Below, one piece after another: positions 1 through 6,714 of a DNA stretch of 10,146 nt. The stretch is from positions 1 to 10,146 of the forward strand of contig DBKQ01000101.1 in the NCBI GenBank assembly GCA_002298545.1, given 5' to 3'. Position 1 is the stretch's first letter. Each line of letters begins with the position of its first letter. This stretch comes from Prevotella sp. UBA746. GTDB taxonomy: Bacteria; Bacteroidota; Bacteroidia; Bacteroidales; Bacteroidaceae. The notes under the pieces were generated by a model. That model searched no databases. It saw only the letters and a program-made list of their open reading frames with translations, and was not told where the DNA came from. The position numbers were made by a program, and so were the translations under genes.

Positions 1-664
1 ACTCAATATCCTGTGGGTTGATAGTGTTGAGGTCGCCCTCCATGCCATCGATAAGAATCAGTGGGTCGCCCTTAGACTGGTTGCTGTCCAAAGTACCAGT
101 ACCACGAATGCTGATGCTCTTGCTTGCATTCAAGTCACCACCATAGTTGCCGGTATCAATGTTCAAACCAGGAACAACACCCTGTAATGCCTGTACGGCG
201 CTGCCGACAGGGCGTGATTCAATATCCTTGGAAGTGGCGAGACCTACAGAACCGGTCAGGTTAACCTTCTTCTGAGTACCGAAACCTACAACGACTACTT
301 CGTTGAGGCTCTGCGAATCGTCTTGCATGACAACCTTAACAGGAGCTGTGCCTGCCTTTACGACTTGGTTCTTATATCCGATATAAGAAATCTCTATTTC
401 CGTTCCCGGCTTTACGTTTAATGTGAAGTTACCGTCAAGGTCGGTAATCGTACCATTCTTTGCATCACCCTTGACTTTGATAGTCGCACCGATGATAGGC
501 TCGCCTTTGGAGTCAACGACAGTACCTTTGACTGCGCCAGCCTGTTGTACGACATGAGTAATCTGAGAAGCCATTACTGCTTGAGGAGGCAGTGCAATGC
601 CTGCGGCTATTGCAGCCAACGCCAAAATATGCTTTGACGAAGCAAATTGATTGACTTTTTTCAT
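1..664 (-). CDS. SusC/RagA-family TonB-linked outer membrane protein, N-terminal part (cut by window edge)
   Basis: This gene encodes an outer-membrane TonB-dependent transporter of the SusC/RagA type, which with a SusD-like lipoprotein imports oligosaccharides or peptides. The start is ATG at 664-662 and 221 complete codons are visible before the window ends. A signal peptide covers about residues 1-32 (MKK start, Ala-rich core, cleavage near AVMA-S). A carboxypeptidase-D regulatory-like domain covers about residues 44-113, with the typical GxVxDxxGEPIIGATIxVKG opening, TDxDGNF and ISYIGY. A TonB-box-like stretch follows at about 120-133 (LNEVVVVGFGTQKK), and then the start of the plug domain (residues 150-221: ALQGVVPGLNI, ISIRGTGT, PLILIDGMEG). 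This order is diagnostic of SusC-like proteins. The barrel and any SusD partner lie outside the window. It follows the lyase gene by 281 bases, consistent with a PUL. The substrate cannot be told from this part. Confidence 0.95.
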   Translation of the reverse strand, partial: MKKVNQFASSKHILALAAIAAGIALPPQAVMASQITHVVQQAGAVKGTVVDSKGEPIIGATIKVKGDAKNGTITDLDGNFTLNVKPGTEIEISYIGYKNQVVKAGTAPVKVVMQDDSQSLNEVVVVGFGTQKKVNLTGSVGLATSKDIESRPVGSAVQALQGVVPGLNIDTGNYGGDLNASKSISIRGTGTLDSNQSKGDPLILIDGMEGDLNTINPQDIE

Positions 665-726
665 GTAGTTGAAATTTGGTTAGTATTAATATGTTATTTA
701 TTGTTTTCAGAATTACTTGAATGATT

Positions 727-759
727 AGTGTCGGCAGAAATCGGTATTCAACCGACACT
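727..759 (-). repeat. Inverted repeat in the leader of the SusC-like gene
   Basis: AGTGTCGG at 727-734 is a perfect reverse complement of CCGACACT at 752-759, giving an 8-bp stem with a 17-base loop. Inside it, TCGGT (741-745) and ACCGA (751-755) form a 5-bp stem with a 5-base loop. The two stems share bases 752-755 and so exclude each other. The element lies between the probable transcription start (near 772-775) and the ATG at 664, so it would be in the 5' untranslated RNA. There is no T-run on the downstream side, so it is not a standard terminator. Confidence 0.6.
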
Positions 760-778
760 TATCGTTAAATCCACGGCG

Positions 779-814
779 CAAAATTATATGAATGTGGCTT
801 AAATAATGTTCAAA
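779..814 (-). promoter_or_regulatory. Probable Bacteroidetes promoter for the SusC-like gene
   Basis: On the minus strand, TAATTTTG (plus 779-786) matches the Bacteroidetes -7 consensus TAnnTTTG, and TTTG (plus 811-814) could be the -33 box. The spacing is 24 bases, a little longer than the usual 19-21. The predicted start near 772-775 gives a leader of about 110 bases. The match and position are seen in the sequence; promoter activity is inferred. Confidence 0.5.
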
Positions 815-817
815 TAT

Positions 818-842
818 CGTGATTTGACTGTTGTAAATCGTG
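818..842. promoter_or_regulatory. Imperfect dyad upstream of the SusC promoter, possible regulator site
   Basis: GATTT (821-825) and AAATC (835-839) form an inverted repeat with a 9-base centre, flanked on both sides by CGTG (818-821 and 839-842). It sits just upstream of the candidate -33 box, where PUL activators such as hybrid two-component regulators or anti-sigma/ECF systems often act. The remaining 840-945 stretch is AT-rich and shows no clear terminator after the lyase gene. Confidence 0.25.
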
Positions 843-945
843 AAAAAGACTTTAAAAATGGATTAAAAGTGATGTTGATACATGATTTGGTTGTTTAAAG
901 GGATAAATAGGCCAGATAAGACAAATAAGATTAATATGATTTTTA

Positions 946-2877
946 TTAGCGCCTACCTTTCTTTACTGTAATCCCTTCAAAGCTATATTTCACTTCTTTC
1001 TTTGGATAGTTGTCGTTGAGGCGGAGCTTGATGCGGTAGACGTTGTCGTTCCACTGCTTTTTCATAATGCCGTCGGCCATGACAACCTTTTCCGTTGAAG
1101 CTGCCAGCACACTACTGTCGTATTTCAGAGCCACACTGCCGCCTTGCAGCAGAATGGTTCCGGGCGACTTGACATTAGGTTTGCCGTAACACAGGATCAC
1201 TATCTGGTTGTCGAACACATTGCCCTCCATACGGTCTTTCTCAATCTGCAGAGAGTCGAGTTTGTAGTTTTCCGTTATCTCCACGCGGCTTTTTGTTCTG
1301 TTAAGACAGACTGTGCGCTGCCAGTAGTCGGCATACGCCTCCTTTGTGTAAGCCTTGGCGAGGTTCATGCTGATGGCGGATATGGAATCCGATACTTGAT
1401 GAGACACGTCTGAAGCTTTGAAACGCTTGCCCTGCGATTGCTCCAACCCGTTTATAATCGGCACATTGTGGTAAGCTGAACGGTTGTTCATCAGTTCATA
1501 GCGGCGGTTGCCGAAGGTCTGCGATGTGTAAGTGTCGCGCCCCAAGTCGATAATTACGGGCATGTCGTTGTGGTATATTATAAAGTTGCCCACATCATTA
1601 TGGTTGTGGCTCTCGCCGTTGTTTCCGCCCTTTGCCGCCACAAACCATGAATGTTTAACGTTCTTGCCTGGCATTGACGATGCCACCATAATCTGCGAAT
1701 TGGCAAGAAAATCGTCTATTGCCCTTGGCTCCGCACTCTTCGTGCTCTTCAATTCCTTAATCATGGAGAGCAACAGCAATTCCCTGCCGAGCGGTGGATA
1801 ATTGCCCGTGCGCTGGAAGAGATATGAAGGTTTCGAGAGATAATTGTGCTTCTTGGCAATGAATGCCGCAAACTCCATCATCGTGTTGTCTTTGAAATAC
1901 AACCCGAATGGAAAGAGAATGTTAATGTTGGGCAGACATTTTGATTTTGCGTCAGAGAAGTTCACGAACGAGAGGTCTTTGATGTGCATATTTGTGATAA
2001 ACCTTCCCATATTGTGCACCTTGTCGCGTTGCTGCTCCGATAGCTTCATCGGTTTGCCCATAGCGTCAAGAAAATATATCGACTCGAAGAACGAGGCGCC
2101 AGCCCTGTCCCAATAGTCCACTCCCTCCTCGCATCCACCGTCGTCGGGATATCCTTTAAGAAATACCCTGAGGTCGGCTTTCACTCCGCTGATAGCCTCG
2201 TCGCTTTTTTTTTCATCCTTTTCGCAGAGCATCACACATTCCAGCCAGTTGCTCGTAATCCAGGTGTTCCAGTTGTTGGCATTGTCCTTCCATCCCTGCT
2301 TATTATATAAGGTGGGATTTAGAAAGCGTCGTTCGATTTCGCTCCTCACGCTGTCAGTCAGTCCGTTTTCCGCTTTGTCAATCTGCGAGCCAAGCATATA
2401 TGTAGTCCATGCCAGCATACTTGCCGTTTCGGCATTGAACAGGTCCACGACCTGCAAGTCCCTCTCCTGATGATCCTTAGGATAATGTGCCGGCAGTCCC
2501 CACCATTGTTCCTGTTCTATGAAATAGTGAAGTCCCCGACAAATGTCAGGGATGAACTTTCCCTTCTGCTGCATGATTTCCGCCATAACAAGACAAGTCA
2601 TCTGATTCCTTTTAGCAAAGCTTTCAGCTTCGAAGTTCGTCCGGTTACCGTTGGTTCTGAATTCAGCAAAGAGTTCAGGCTTTATAGGAGTCCACGATTT
2701 CCCTACGAACGACGAACCCAATCGGATATAGTCATTCCGCATAGCTGTAGGTACAGACTTAATCCAATATTTGTTATCTGCATTAGGAAAGAGCTTGATG
2801 TCGCTCTTTGCCGTAGCAGGCAAAAGCGACACCAGCCATGTTATGAAGAAAAGATAGATTCTTAGATTCAGTTTCAT
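946..2877 (-). CDS. Secreted heparinase II/III-family polysaccharide lyase
   Basis: The 643-residue protein has a signal peptide (residues 1-23, cleavage near ATA-K), so it should act in the periplasm or outside the cell. The N-terminal half (about 60-370) fits the alpha/alpha toroid of heparinase II/III-like lyases, with NNWNTW at 201-206 and DDGGCEEGVDYWDRAGASFFES at 245-266. Tyr255 is a candidate catalytic residue. The C-terminal beta-sandwich carries the family hallmark HNHND at 424-428, then VIIDLGRDTYT (441-451) and SAYHNVPIINGLEQ (467-480), where His424, His426 and His470 are candidate metal or catalytic residues. These enzymes cleave uronate-containing glycans by beta-elimination. PL12, PL15, PL17 and PL21 share this fold, so the substrate (glycosaminoglycan, alginate or other) is not decided. 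The ATG at 2877 is preferred because the signal peptide begins there. It lies directly upstream of a SusC-like gene, which supports a PUL role. Confidence 0.88.
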   Translation of the reverse strand: MKLNLRIYLFFITWLVSLLPATAKSDIKLFPNADNKYWIKSVPTAMRNDYIRLGSSFVGKSWTPIKPELFAEFRTNGNRTNFEAESFAKRNQMTCLVMAEIMQQKGKFIPDICRGLHYFIEQEQWWGLPAHYPKDHQERDLQVVDLFNAETASMLAWTTYMLGSQIDKAENGLTDSVRSEIERRFLNPTLYNKQGWKDNANNWNTWITSNWLECVMLCEKDEKKSDEAISGVKADLRVFLKGYPDDGGCEEGVDYWDRAGASFFESIYFLDAMGKPMKLSEQQRDKVHNMGRFITNMHIKDLSFVNFSDAKSKCLPNINILFPFGLYFKDNTMMEFAAFIAKKHNYLSKPSYLFQRTGNYPPLGRELLLLSMIKELKSTKSAEPRAIDDFLANSQIMVASSMPGKNVKHSWFVAAKGGNNGESHNHNDVGNFIIYHNDMPVIIDLGRDTYTSQTFGNRRYELMNNRSAYHNVPIINGLEQSQGKRFKASDVSHQVSDSISAISMNLAKAYTKEAYADYWQRTVCLNRTKSRVEITENYKLDSLQIEKDRMEGNVFDNQIVILCYGKPNVKSPGTILLQGGSVALKYDSSVLAASTEKVVMADGIMKKQWNDNVYRIKLRLNDNYPKKEVKYSFEGITVKKGRR

Positions 2878-2894
2878 GAATAAGTTTTTTTAAG

Positions 2895-2971
2895 TTAGTT
2901 GTAATGTTTTATAAAAAAACGCAATTGCGACATACCGCATGCCGCAATGCGCTTCAACTAATGAATAGTTG
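2895..2971 (-). promoter_or_regulatory. Leader hairpins before the lyase gene, attenuator-like
   Basis: Reading the minus strand, CAACTA (2971-2966) pairs with TAGTTG (2960-2955) around a 5-base loop. A second stem follows, made of CGCATTGCG (2951-2943) and CGCAATTGCG (2929-2920) with one bulged base, and directly after it comes a run of seven Ts (2919-2913). CAACTAA at 2901-2895 is a perfect complement of TTAGTTG at 2961-2955, so it could compete for the same strand while enclosing the terminator-like stem. This is located between the likely promoter (3038-3045) and the lyase ATG (2877). Structures are seen in sequence; regulation is inferred. Confidence 0.45.
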
Positions 2972-2972
2972 G

Positions 2973-3011
2973 CTAATAGTTAGTTAAAATCAAATAACTT
3001 CTCCTTATCAT
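2973..3011 (-). CDS. Possible 12-residue leader peptide upstream of the lyase
   Basis: A short frame starts at ATG 3011-3009 and ends with TAG at 2975-2973; it reads MIRRSYLILTNY. Its stop codon is directly followed by the first leader hairpin at 2971. A five-codon frame (MINGN) at 3028-3011 overlaps its start as TGATG. AAGGAG at 3006-3001 lies inside the frame, 7 bases before an in-frame TTG at 2993, so a shorter product starting at that TTG is also possible. Such short frames occur by chance and there is no run of one amino-acid codon, so this is a suggestion based on position only. Confidence 0.2.
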   Translation of the reverse strand: MIRRSYLILTNY

Positions 3012-3037
3012 CAATTACCATTTATCATTTACGTTGG

Positions 3038-3045
3038 CAAAGATA
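3038..3045 (-). promoter_or_regulatory. Probable -7 promoter element for the lyase gene
   Basis: TATCTTTG on the minus strand fits the Bacteroidetes TAnnTTTG consensus exactly. No TTTG or TTG is seen 19-21 bases upstream; that spacer is filled by a perfect palindrome instead, which suggests that an activator or repressor acts here. Transcription would start near 3032, leaving a leader of about 155 bases. Confidence 0.5.
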
Positions 3046-3046
3046 A

Positions 3047-3066
3047 ATGAGATAACTCTATCTCAT
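3047..3066. promoter_or_regulatory. Perfect 20-base palindrome abutting the lyase promoter, candidate operator
   Basis: ATGAGATA (3047-3054) and TATCTCAT (3059-3066) are exact reverse complements around a 4-base centre ACTC. The dyad begins one base upstream of the -7 element on the minus strand and fills most of the -10 to -33 region. A symmetric 8-4-8 site is typical of a dimeric DNA-binding protein. No regulator gene is visible in the window. Confidence 0.45.
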
Positions 3067-3171
3067 GTGCATGAAGCGTTATTCGATGTACAATTATCGT
3101 TTAACATTAGGAATATGACAGATATTTGTCGTTGTATGATAAATATCGTGTTATTATTTGAATATTCCTAT

Positions 3172-3229
3172 AAAAATTCTTCACCCTTCCCTTTCCCGTG
3201 ATGATATTGGGAAAGAGAAGGGTGAAGAA
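3172..3229 (-). terminator. Strong intrinsic terminator after the BACON-like lipoprotein gene
   Basis: Positions 3177-3197 and 3209-3229 form a 21-bp stem with a single G-U (or C-A) position and an 11-base loop. On the minus strand it is followed by TTTTTA (3176-3171), making a rho-independent terminator about 65 bases after the lipoprotein stop codon. On the plus strand the downstream side is AAATATTTAT, so it works best for minus-strand transcripts. It separates the lipoprotein transcript from the lyase unit. Confidence 0.85.
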
Positions 3230-3293
3230 ATATTTATAAAAGATTTCATGCTTCGTTTAAAACCGAAACAAGAATAAAGATTTTATCTATCCG

Positions 3294-3743
3294 TTATTTG
3301 CTTTCAGTAGCCTTGTCCTGCATCAGATGGAGCGACAGTCCGTAGATATTTCCGCCGCAAGTAACGTGGATATATTTATCGCGCGAATTCTTGGTGTCAG
3401 TGTTCTCCGTAACTGTAAATACAATTTTGTTTCCGTCGACCTTAGCCGAGAACCATCCGCCATCCACATTCTTCGGATCCGTAATCTTACCGTTGCTAAC
3501 CGACTGCACGTCAGTGTCTGTCGTTGTGTTGTTAGCTCCTTTAGTCTTATTGTTTATTTGCGTTATGTTTAGTTCCTTTGCATTTTTGATGGTGAGAGTC
3601 TTCGAACCACCCTTGGCTTCAACGCTGATATTTGTGTTGTTGGGGTCGAGTTGTGGCATTTCCTTGTTATTGTCATCATCATCACTACAAGCCGTGAACA
3701 CAACGGCGCACAGCGCCAAAAGCATAAAAAGATATTTCTTCAT
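3294..3743 (-). CDS. Small surface lipoprotein with a BACON-like domain
   Basis: From ATG 3743 the product has 149 residues. A lipoprotein signal peptide ends in FTAC with the lipidated Cys19. The next residues are Ser-Asp4, which fits the Bacteroidetes lipoprotein export signal (S followed by acidic residues), so the protein is probably displayed on the cell surface. The rest (about 36-140) resembles one BACON-type beta-sandwich repeat: VEAKGGSKTLTI near 41-52, GGWFSAKVDGNKIVFTVTENT near 95-115, then SRDKYIHVTCGG near 120-131. An Asn/Thr-rich loop lies at 64-78. BACON domains are thought to aid glycan or mucin attachment or to act as spacers. A longer frame would begin at TTG 3752, but the ATG nine bases later gives a normal Lys-Lys signal peptide. 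It stands alone between the potassium operon and the lyase, with its own terminator. Confidence 0.7.
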   Translation of the reverse strand: MKKYLFMLLALCAVVFTACSDDDDNNKEMPQLDPNNTNISVEAKGGSKTLTIKNAKELNITQINNKTKGANNTTTDTDVQSVSNGKITDPKNVDGGWFSAKVDGNKIVFTVTENTDTKNSRDKYIHVTCGGNIYGLSLHLMQDKATESK

Positions 3744-3904
3744 CCTATTCAATAATTTTTTTTGTTACTATTATTATACATATATATAACAGCAAAAGCT
3801 GAAAAATATTGTATCAGCAGTCCTCTTAATACTCCTGTAATCCTTTTAGGAACCGGTAATCCAACAAGGTCCTCTTTTTGTTAATCCGTATTCCAACAAA
3901 GAAA
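3744..3904. other. Intergenic gap between trkH and the lipoprotein gene, with short degenerate repeats
   Basis: This 161-base AT-rich gap holds three related ten-base words on the minus strand: GGATTACAGG (plus 3834-3843), GGATTACCGG (3853-3862) and GGAATACGGA (3885-3894). The first two differ at one base and start 19 bases apart; the third is weaker and starts 32 bases further on. I see no convincing TAnnTTTG element for the lipoprotein and no hairpin with a T-run ending the trk operon, so read-through from trkH to the terminator at 3177-3229 is possible. Confidence 0.35.
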
Positions 3905-5362
3905 TCAATTGTCTTTCCAGAAGCTTCTTGTGAAGATAACCACAACGCTGATAATCTCGAGTCTGCCCATCAGCATAAGTATGGAGCAAATCCATTTCCC
4001 CACATCCGGCAGGATATTCCACGACGTCGTCGGTCCTATTTCCAGTCCAAGAGTCGGTCCCACGTTGCTGGCACAGCTCATGGCGATGGTAATAGAGTTT
4101 GTGCTGTCTACGCCCATGCAAATCAGACAGAAGTAAGCAAAGATGCAGAGGGCGATATACAGGGCAAAGAAGACAAGCAGCGTTACCTGGTTAGACGAAC
4201 TGACGATATGTCCGTTGATCTTCACTGGCAACACAGCCTTTGGGTGAAGCACCCGTTTCAGTTCATTGCGTATAAGTTTGAAGAGGATAACGCCGCGTAC
4301 ACTCTTGAAACCACCACTCGTACTTCCTGCACATGCACCGATAAACATACAAATAGACAGGATAACCCATGTTATATGGTGCCATTTGCCGGCATCGTCG
4401 TTAAACACACCAGTTGTAGTGATAAAAGACACCACTTGGAAAAGGGCATTATGCAGAGCTTTCCATAGTGGATAGTCGTTGTACATCATAAGGAAATACA
4501 TAATCCCGATAGTAGCCAAGCTGACCACGGTAATATACAGCTTGAACTCAGAATCACGTAAGAGCGACATGAATTTACGCTTGAAGATAGCCAGGTAAAG
4601 GAGCGTGAAGTTCGTTCCCGACAGAAACATGAACAGTATGCTCACATTGTCGATAGCTATCGAATGGAAATGGCCCGTACTGTCGTTGTATGGAGCGAAA
4701 CCACCAGTAGCTGTAATGCTCATGGAATAGTTGGTGCTGTCGAAGAGAGACATGCCACATGCCATAAGACAGGCAACACAGCCCAAGGTAAGCATCAGAT
4801 AAACCAGCCATATAGACTTTGCACTCGAAGAAATGCGGGGATGCACCTTGCTCTTTATCGGCCCCGTAGATTCCGCAGAGAACACCCTGACACTTCCGCC
4901 CACGAGCGAAGGCAATACGGCGATAGTGAAGAAGGCTATTCCGAGACCGCCAATCCATTGAGTCATGGAACGCCAAAAAAGCAGTCCGTGAGGCAGTGCT
5001 TCCACGTCGTCGATGATTGTAGCTCCTGTAGTAGTGAATCCCGACATGGTTTCAAAATACGCATTGGTGAACTTCGGTATATATCCGCTGATAGTAAACG
5101 GCAAAGCCCCGAACAGACTGAACACTACCCATGTCAGCGTAACAAGCAGATAGGCATCACGCCTGTTCATGCTCATATTATTAGTTCTGCCCTTAAACTT
5201 CAGTACCATTGAAGAGAGCACCACAACAACAATAGTCATGGCAAAAGCCATGGCATCGTCTTCGCCATAGCAGAGAGCCATAACGAGACAAATAGCCATC
5301 ATGAATGCCTCAATAAAAAGAAGCGAACCTAATACCTTATATATAAGTTTAAGATTTATCAT
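3905..5362 (-). CDS. trkH: TrkH/KtrB-family potassium uptake channel subunit
   Basis: This is the inner-membrane, ion-translocating subunit of the Trk potassium uptake system, working with the cytoplasmic gating protein TrkA encoded just upstream. The 485-residue length is normal. The four pseudo-repeats of the selectivity filter are visible: SGFTTTGAT (107-115), SITATGGF (215-222), SFITTTGVF (312-320) and SNVGPTLG (432-439). ACAGSTSGGFKS (343-354) and the conserved MGRLEI (465-470) are also typical of TrkH. Hydrophobic segments occur at about 7-32, 38-55, 70-92, 130-150, 184-204, 235-260, 273-293, 330-345, 392-415 and 457-478. The start ATG overlaps the trkA stop as ATGA (4 bases), which implies translational coupling and a matched subunit supply. 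Confidence 0.95.
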   Translation of the reverse strand: MINLKLIYKVLGSLLFIEAFMMAICLVMALCYGEDDAMAFAMTIVVVVLSSMVLKFKGRTNNMSMNRRDAYLLVTLTWVVFSLFGALPFTISGYIPKFTNAYFETMSGFTTTGATIIDDVEALPHGLLFWRSMTQWIGGLGIAFFTIAVLPSLVGGSVRVFSAESTGPIKSKVHPRISSSAKSIWLVYLMLTLGCVACLMACGMSLFDSTNYSMSITATGGFAPYNDSTGHFHSIAIDNVSILFMFLSGTNFTLLYLAIFKRKFMSLLRDSEFKLYITVVSLATIGIMYFLMMYNDYPLWKALHNALFQVVSFITTTGVFNDDAGKWHHITWVILSICMFIGACAGSTSGGFKSVRGVILFKLIRNELKRVLHPKAVLPVKINGHIVSSSNQVTLLVFFALYIALCIFAYFCLICMGVDSTNSITIAMSCASNVGPTLGLEIGPTTSWNILPDVGKWICSILMLMGRLEIISVVVIFTRSFWKDN

Positions 5363-6702
5363 TTAAAGAATTTCTCAAGTTTGTCCATCCTCTGGTTATA
5401 ACAGAACACCACGACAATGTCGCCGGCTTCAATCTGTGTACCTCCCGAAACGAGGTATCCTTCGCCGTTTCTAACCAGTCCGCCGATCGTTGCCCCCTTA
5501 GGCAGTCCGAGTTCATAAACCTTCTTTCGTGTAACCTTCGATTGTGGCTGTGCCACGAATTCCGCAACGTGGGCATTCGCCGTCATCAGGAAACTGACGT
5601 TGCTAACCTCCGTGTCGAGCATCATCTGGTATATATGACTGGCGGCAATAGCCTTTTTGTTTATAATAGTTCCGATGTCGAGACTTACTGCCATGTTCAC
5701 GTAGTCGAGGTTTTCCACAGCCGCAACAGTCTTTCTTACTCCCATTCTCTTTGCCGTCAGACAGGCGAGTATGTTCGTCTCGGCATTGCTCGTCAGAGCA
5801 ACAAACGCCTGGGTGTTGTGAATACCCTCCTCGTTAAGGAGCGAGAGGTCGCGTCCGTCGCCATTGATAACCATAACATTGCTGTTGTCAATCTGCTCGT
5901 TAAGCTGTTCACATCTTTCCTCGTCATGCTCAATAACCTTCACGTTCATATATTCCGGCATGTTTTCCAAAGCCCTTACGGCGGTGTTGCCGGCTCCCAT
6001 AATCATCACGTTCTTCACGTCTACATAATGTTCCTTACCCACGATTTTTCTTACGTAAGGTATATATTGCTTAGTAGTCATGAAGTAAGCCATGTCGTAA
6101 ACTTTCAGCGAGTCGTCGCCTCGAGGGATTATCGTATCGCCGTCGCGGCGTATAGCTACTATATAATAAGGAGAATCCGGTTTACAGAGTTCCTTTAGCG
6201 GTTGGTCGAGAATCTCGCAAGTCTCGCGTAGTTTCACTCCGAGCATTACGAGAGCACCTCCGTGCACATCAAGTCTCTGTCTAACCCAACTCATTTTCAA
6301 TCCGTTGACGATATCGTTTGCTGCAAGGTTTTCCGGATAAATAAGAGAGTCGATGCCGAGTCCTTCGAAGAAGTTAGCCAGCTCCGGTTCCACGAACTCA
6401 TAGTTGTCAACCTTAGCCACTGTCTTTTTCGTCCCGATAGCCTTAGCCATAACACAGGAGTTCATGTTCTTGCTCTCATCGGGCGTAACGGCGATATAAA
6501 GGTCGGCACTTTCCGCCCCTGCCTCTTTTAGAGCCTTCAGACTTGATGGCGAGGCATGCATAGTTAGCAGGTCGTAGTCAGGACTTATGCTGTCAAGCCT
6601 GTCTTCGTCCTCGTCCATGAGCACGATGTCGTGGTTATTTTTTGAAAGGAGCTTTGCCAGATGCGACCCGATGTCGTGAGCTCCTGCAATAATGATTTTC
6701 AT
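5359..6702 (-). CDS. trkA: Trk potassium uptake system regulatory subunit TrkA
   Basis: This is the cytoplasmic nucleotide-binding gating protein of the Trk potassium channel. The 447 residues form the usual tandem RCK layout: RCK-N1 about 1-130, RCK-C1 about 140-218, RCK-N2 about 229-350, RCK-C2 about 365-446. The first dinucleotide loop reads IIIAGAHDIGSHLAKLL (3-19); the usual middle glycine of GxGxxG is His9. The second reads VMIMGAGNTAVRAL (232-245). Asp30 at the end of beta-2 (VLMDED) fits NAD(H) or adenine-nucleotide ribose binding. VTPDESKNM (72-80) and VALTSNAETNI (301-311) are typical of the two halves. The gene starts 12 bases after the dxs stop and overlaps trkH by 4 bases, so dxs, trkA and trkH are very likely co-transcribed. 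Confidence 0.95.
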   Translation of the reverse strand: MKIIIAGAHDIGSHLAKLLSKNNHDIVLMDEDEDRLDSISPDYDLLTMHASPSSLKALKEAGAESADLYIAVTPDESKNMNSCVMAKAIGTKKTVAKVDNYEFVEPELANFFEGLGIDSLIYPENLAANDIVNGLKMSWVRQRLDVHGGALVMLGVKLRETCEILDQPLKELCKPDSPYYIVAIRRDGDTIIPRGDDSLKVYDMAYFMTTKQYIPYVRKIVGKEHYVDVKNVMIMGAGNTAVRALENMPEYMNVKVIEHDEERCEQLNEQIDNSNVMVINGDGRDLSLLNEEGIHNTQAFVALTSNAETNILACLTAKRMGVRKTVAAVENLDYVNMAVSLDIGTIINKKAIAASHIYQMMLDTEVSNVSFLMTANAHVAEFVAQPQSKVTRKKVYELGLPKGATIGGLVRNGEGYLVSGGTQIEAGDIVVVFCYNQRMDKLEKFFK

Positions 6703-6714
6703 CCTTGTACGTTC

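Noticed and set aside
513..758. 81-residue open frame on the minus strand across the SusC start
   Set aside because: It runs in another frame through the start of the SusC-like gene and its leader, and its protein has no recognisable features; the SusC frame beginning at 664 explains the sequence.
1144..2865. Several plus-strand open frames opposite the lyase gene
   Set aside because: They mirror the lyase coding sequence, have no domain-like features or upstream promoter, and are ordinary antisense shadows.
3744..3752. TTG start extending the lipoprotein by three residues
   Set aside because: The ATG at 3743 gives a normal Met-Lys-Lys lipoprotein signal peptide, and no reason favours the rarer start codon.
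3878..5212. Plus-strand open frames of up to 196 residues opposite trkH
   Set aside because: Their sequences are compositionally odd (Arg/His/Thr-rich) and follow the antisense of a clearly functional TrkH.
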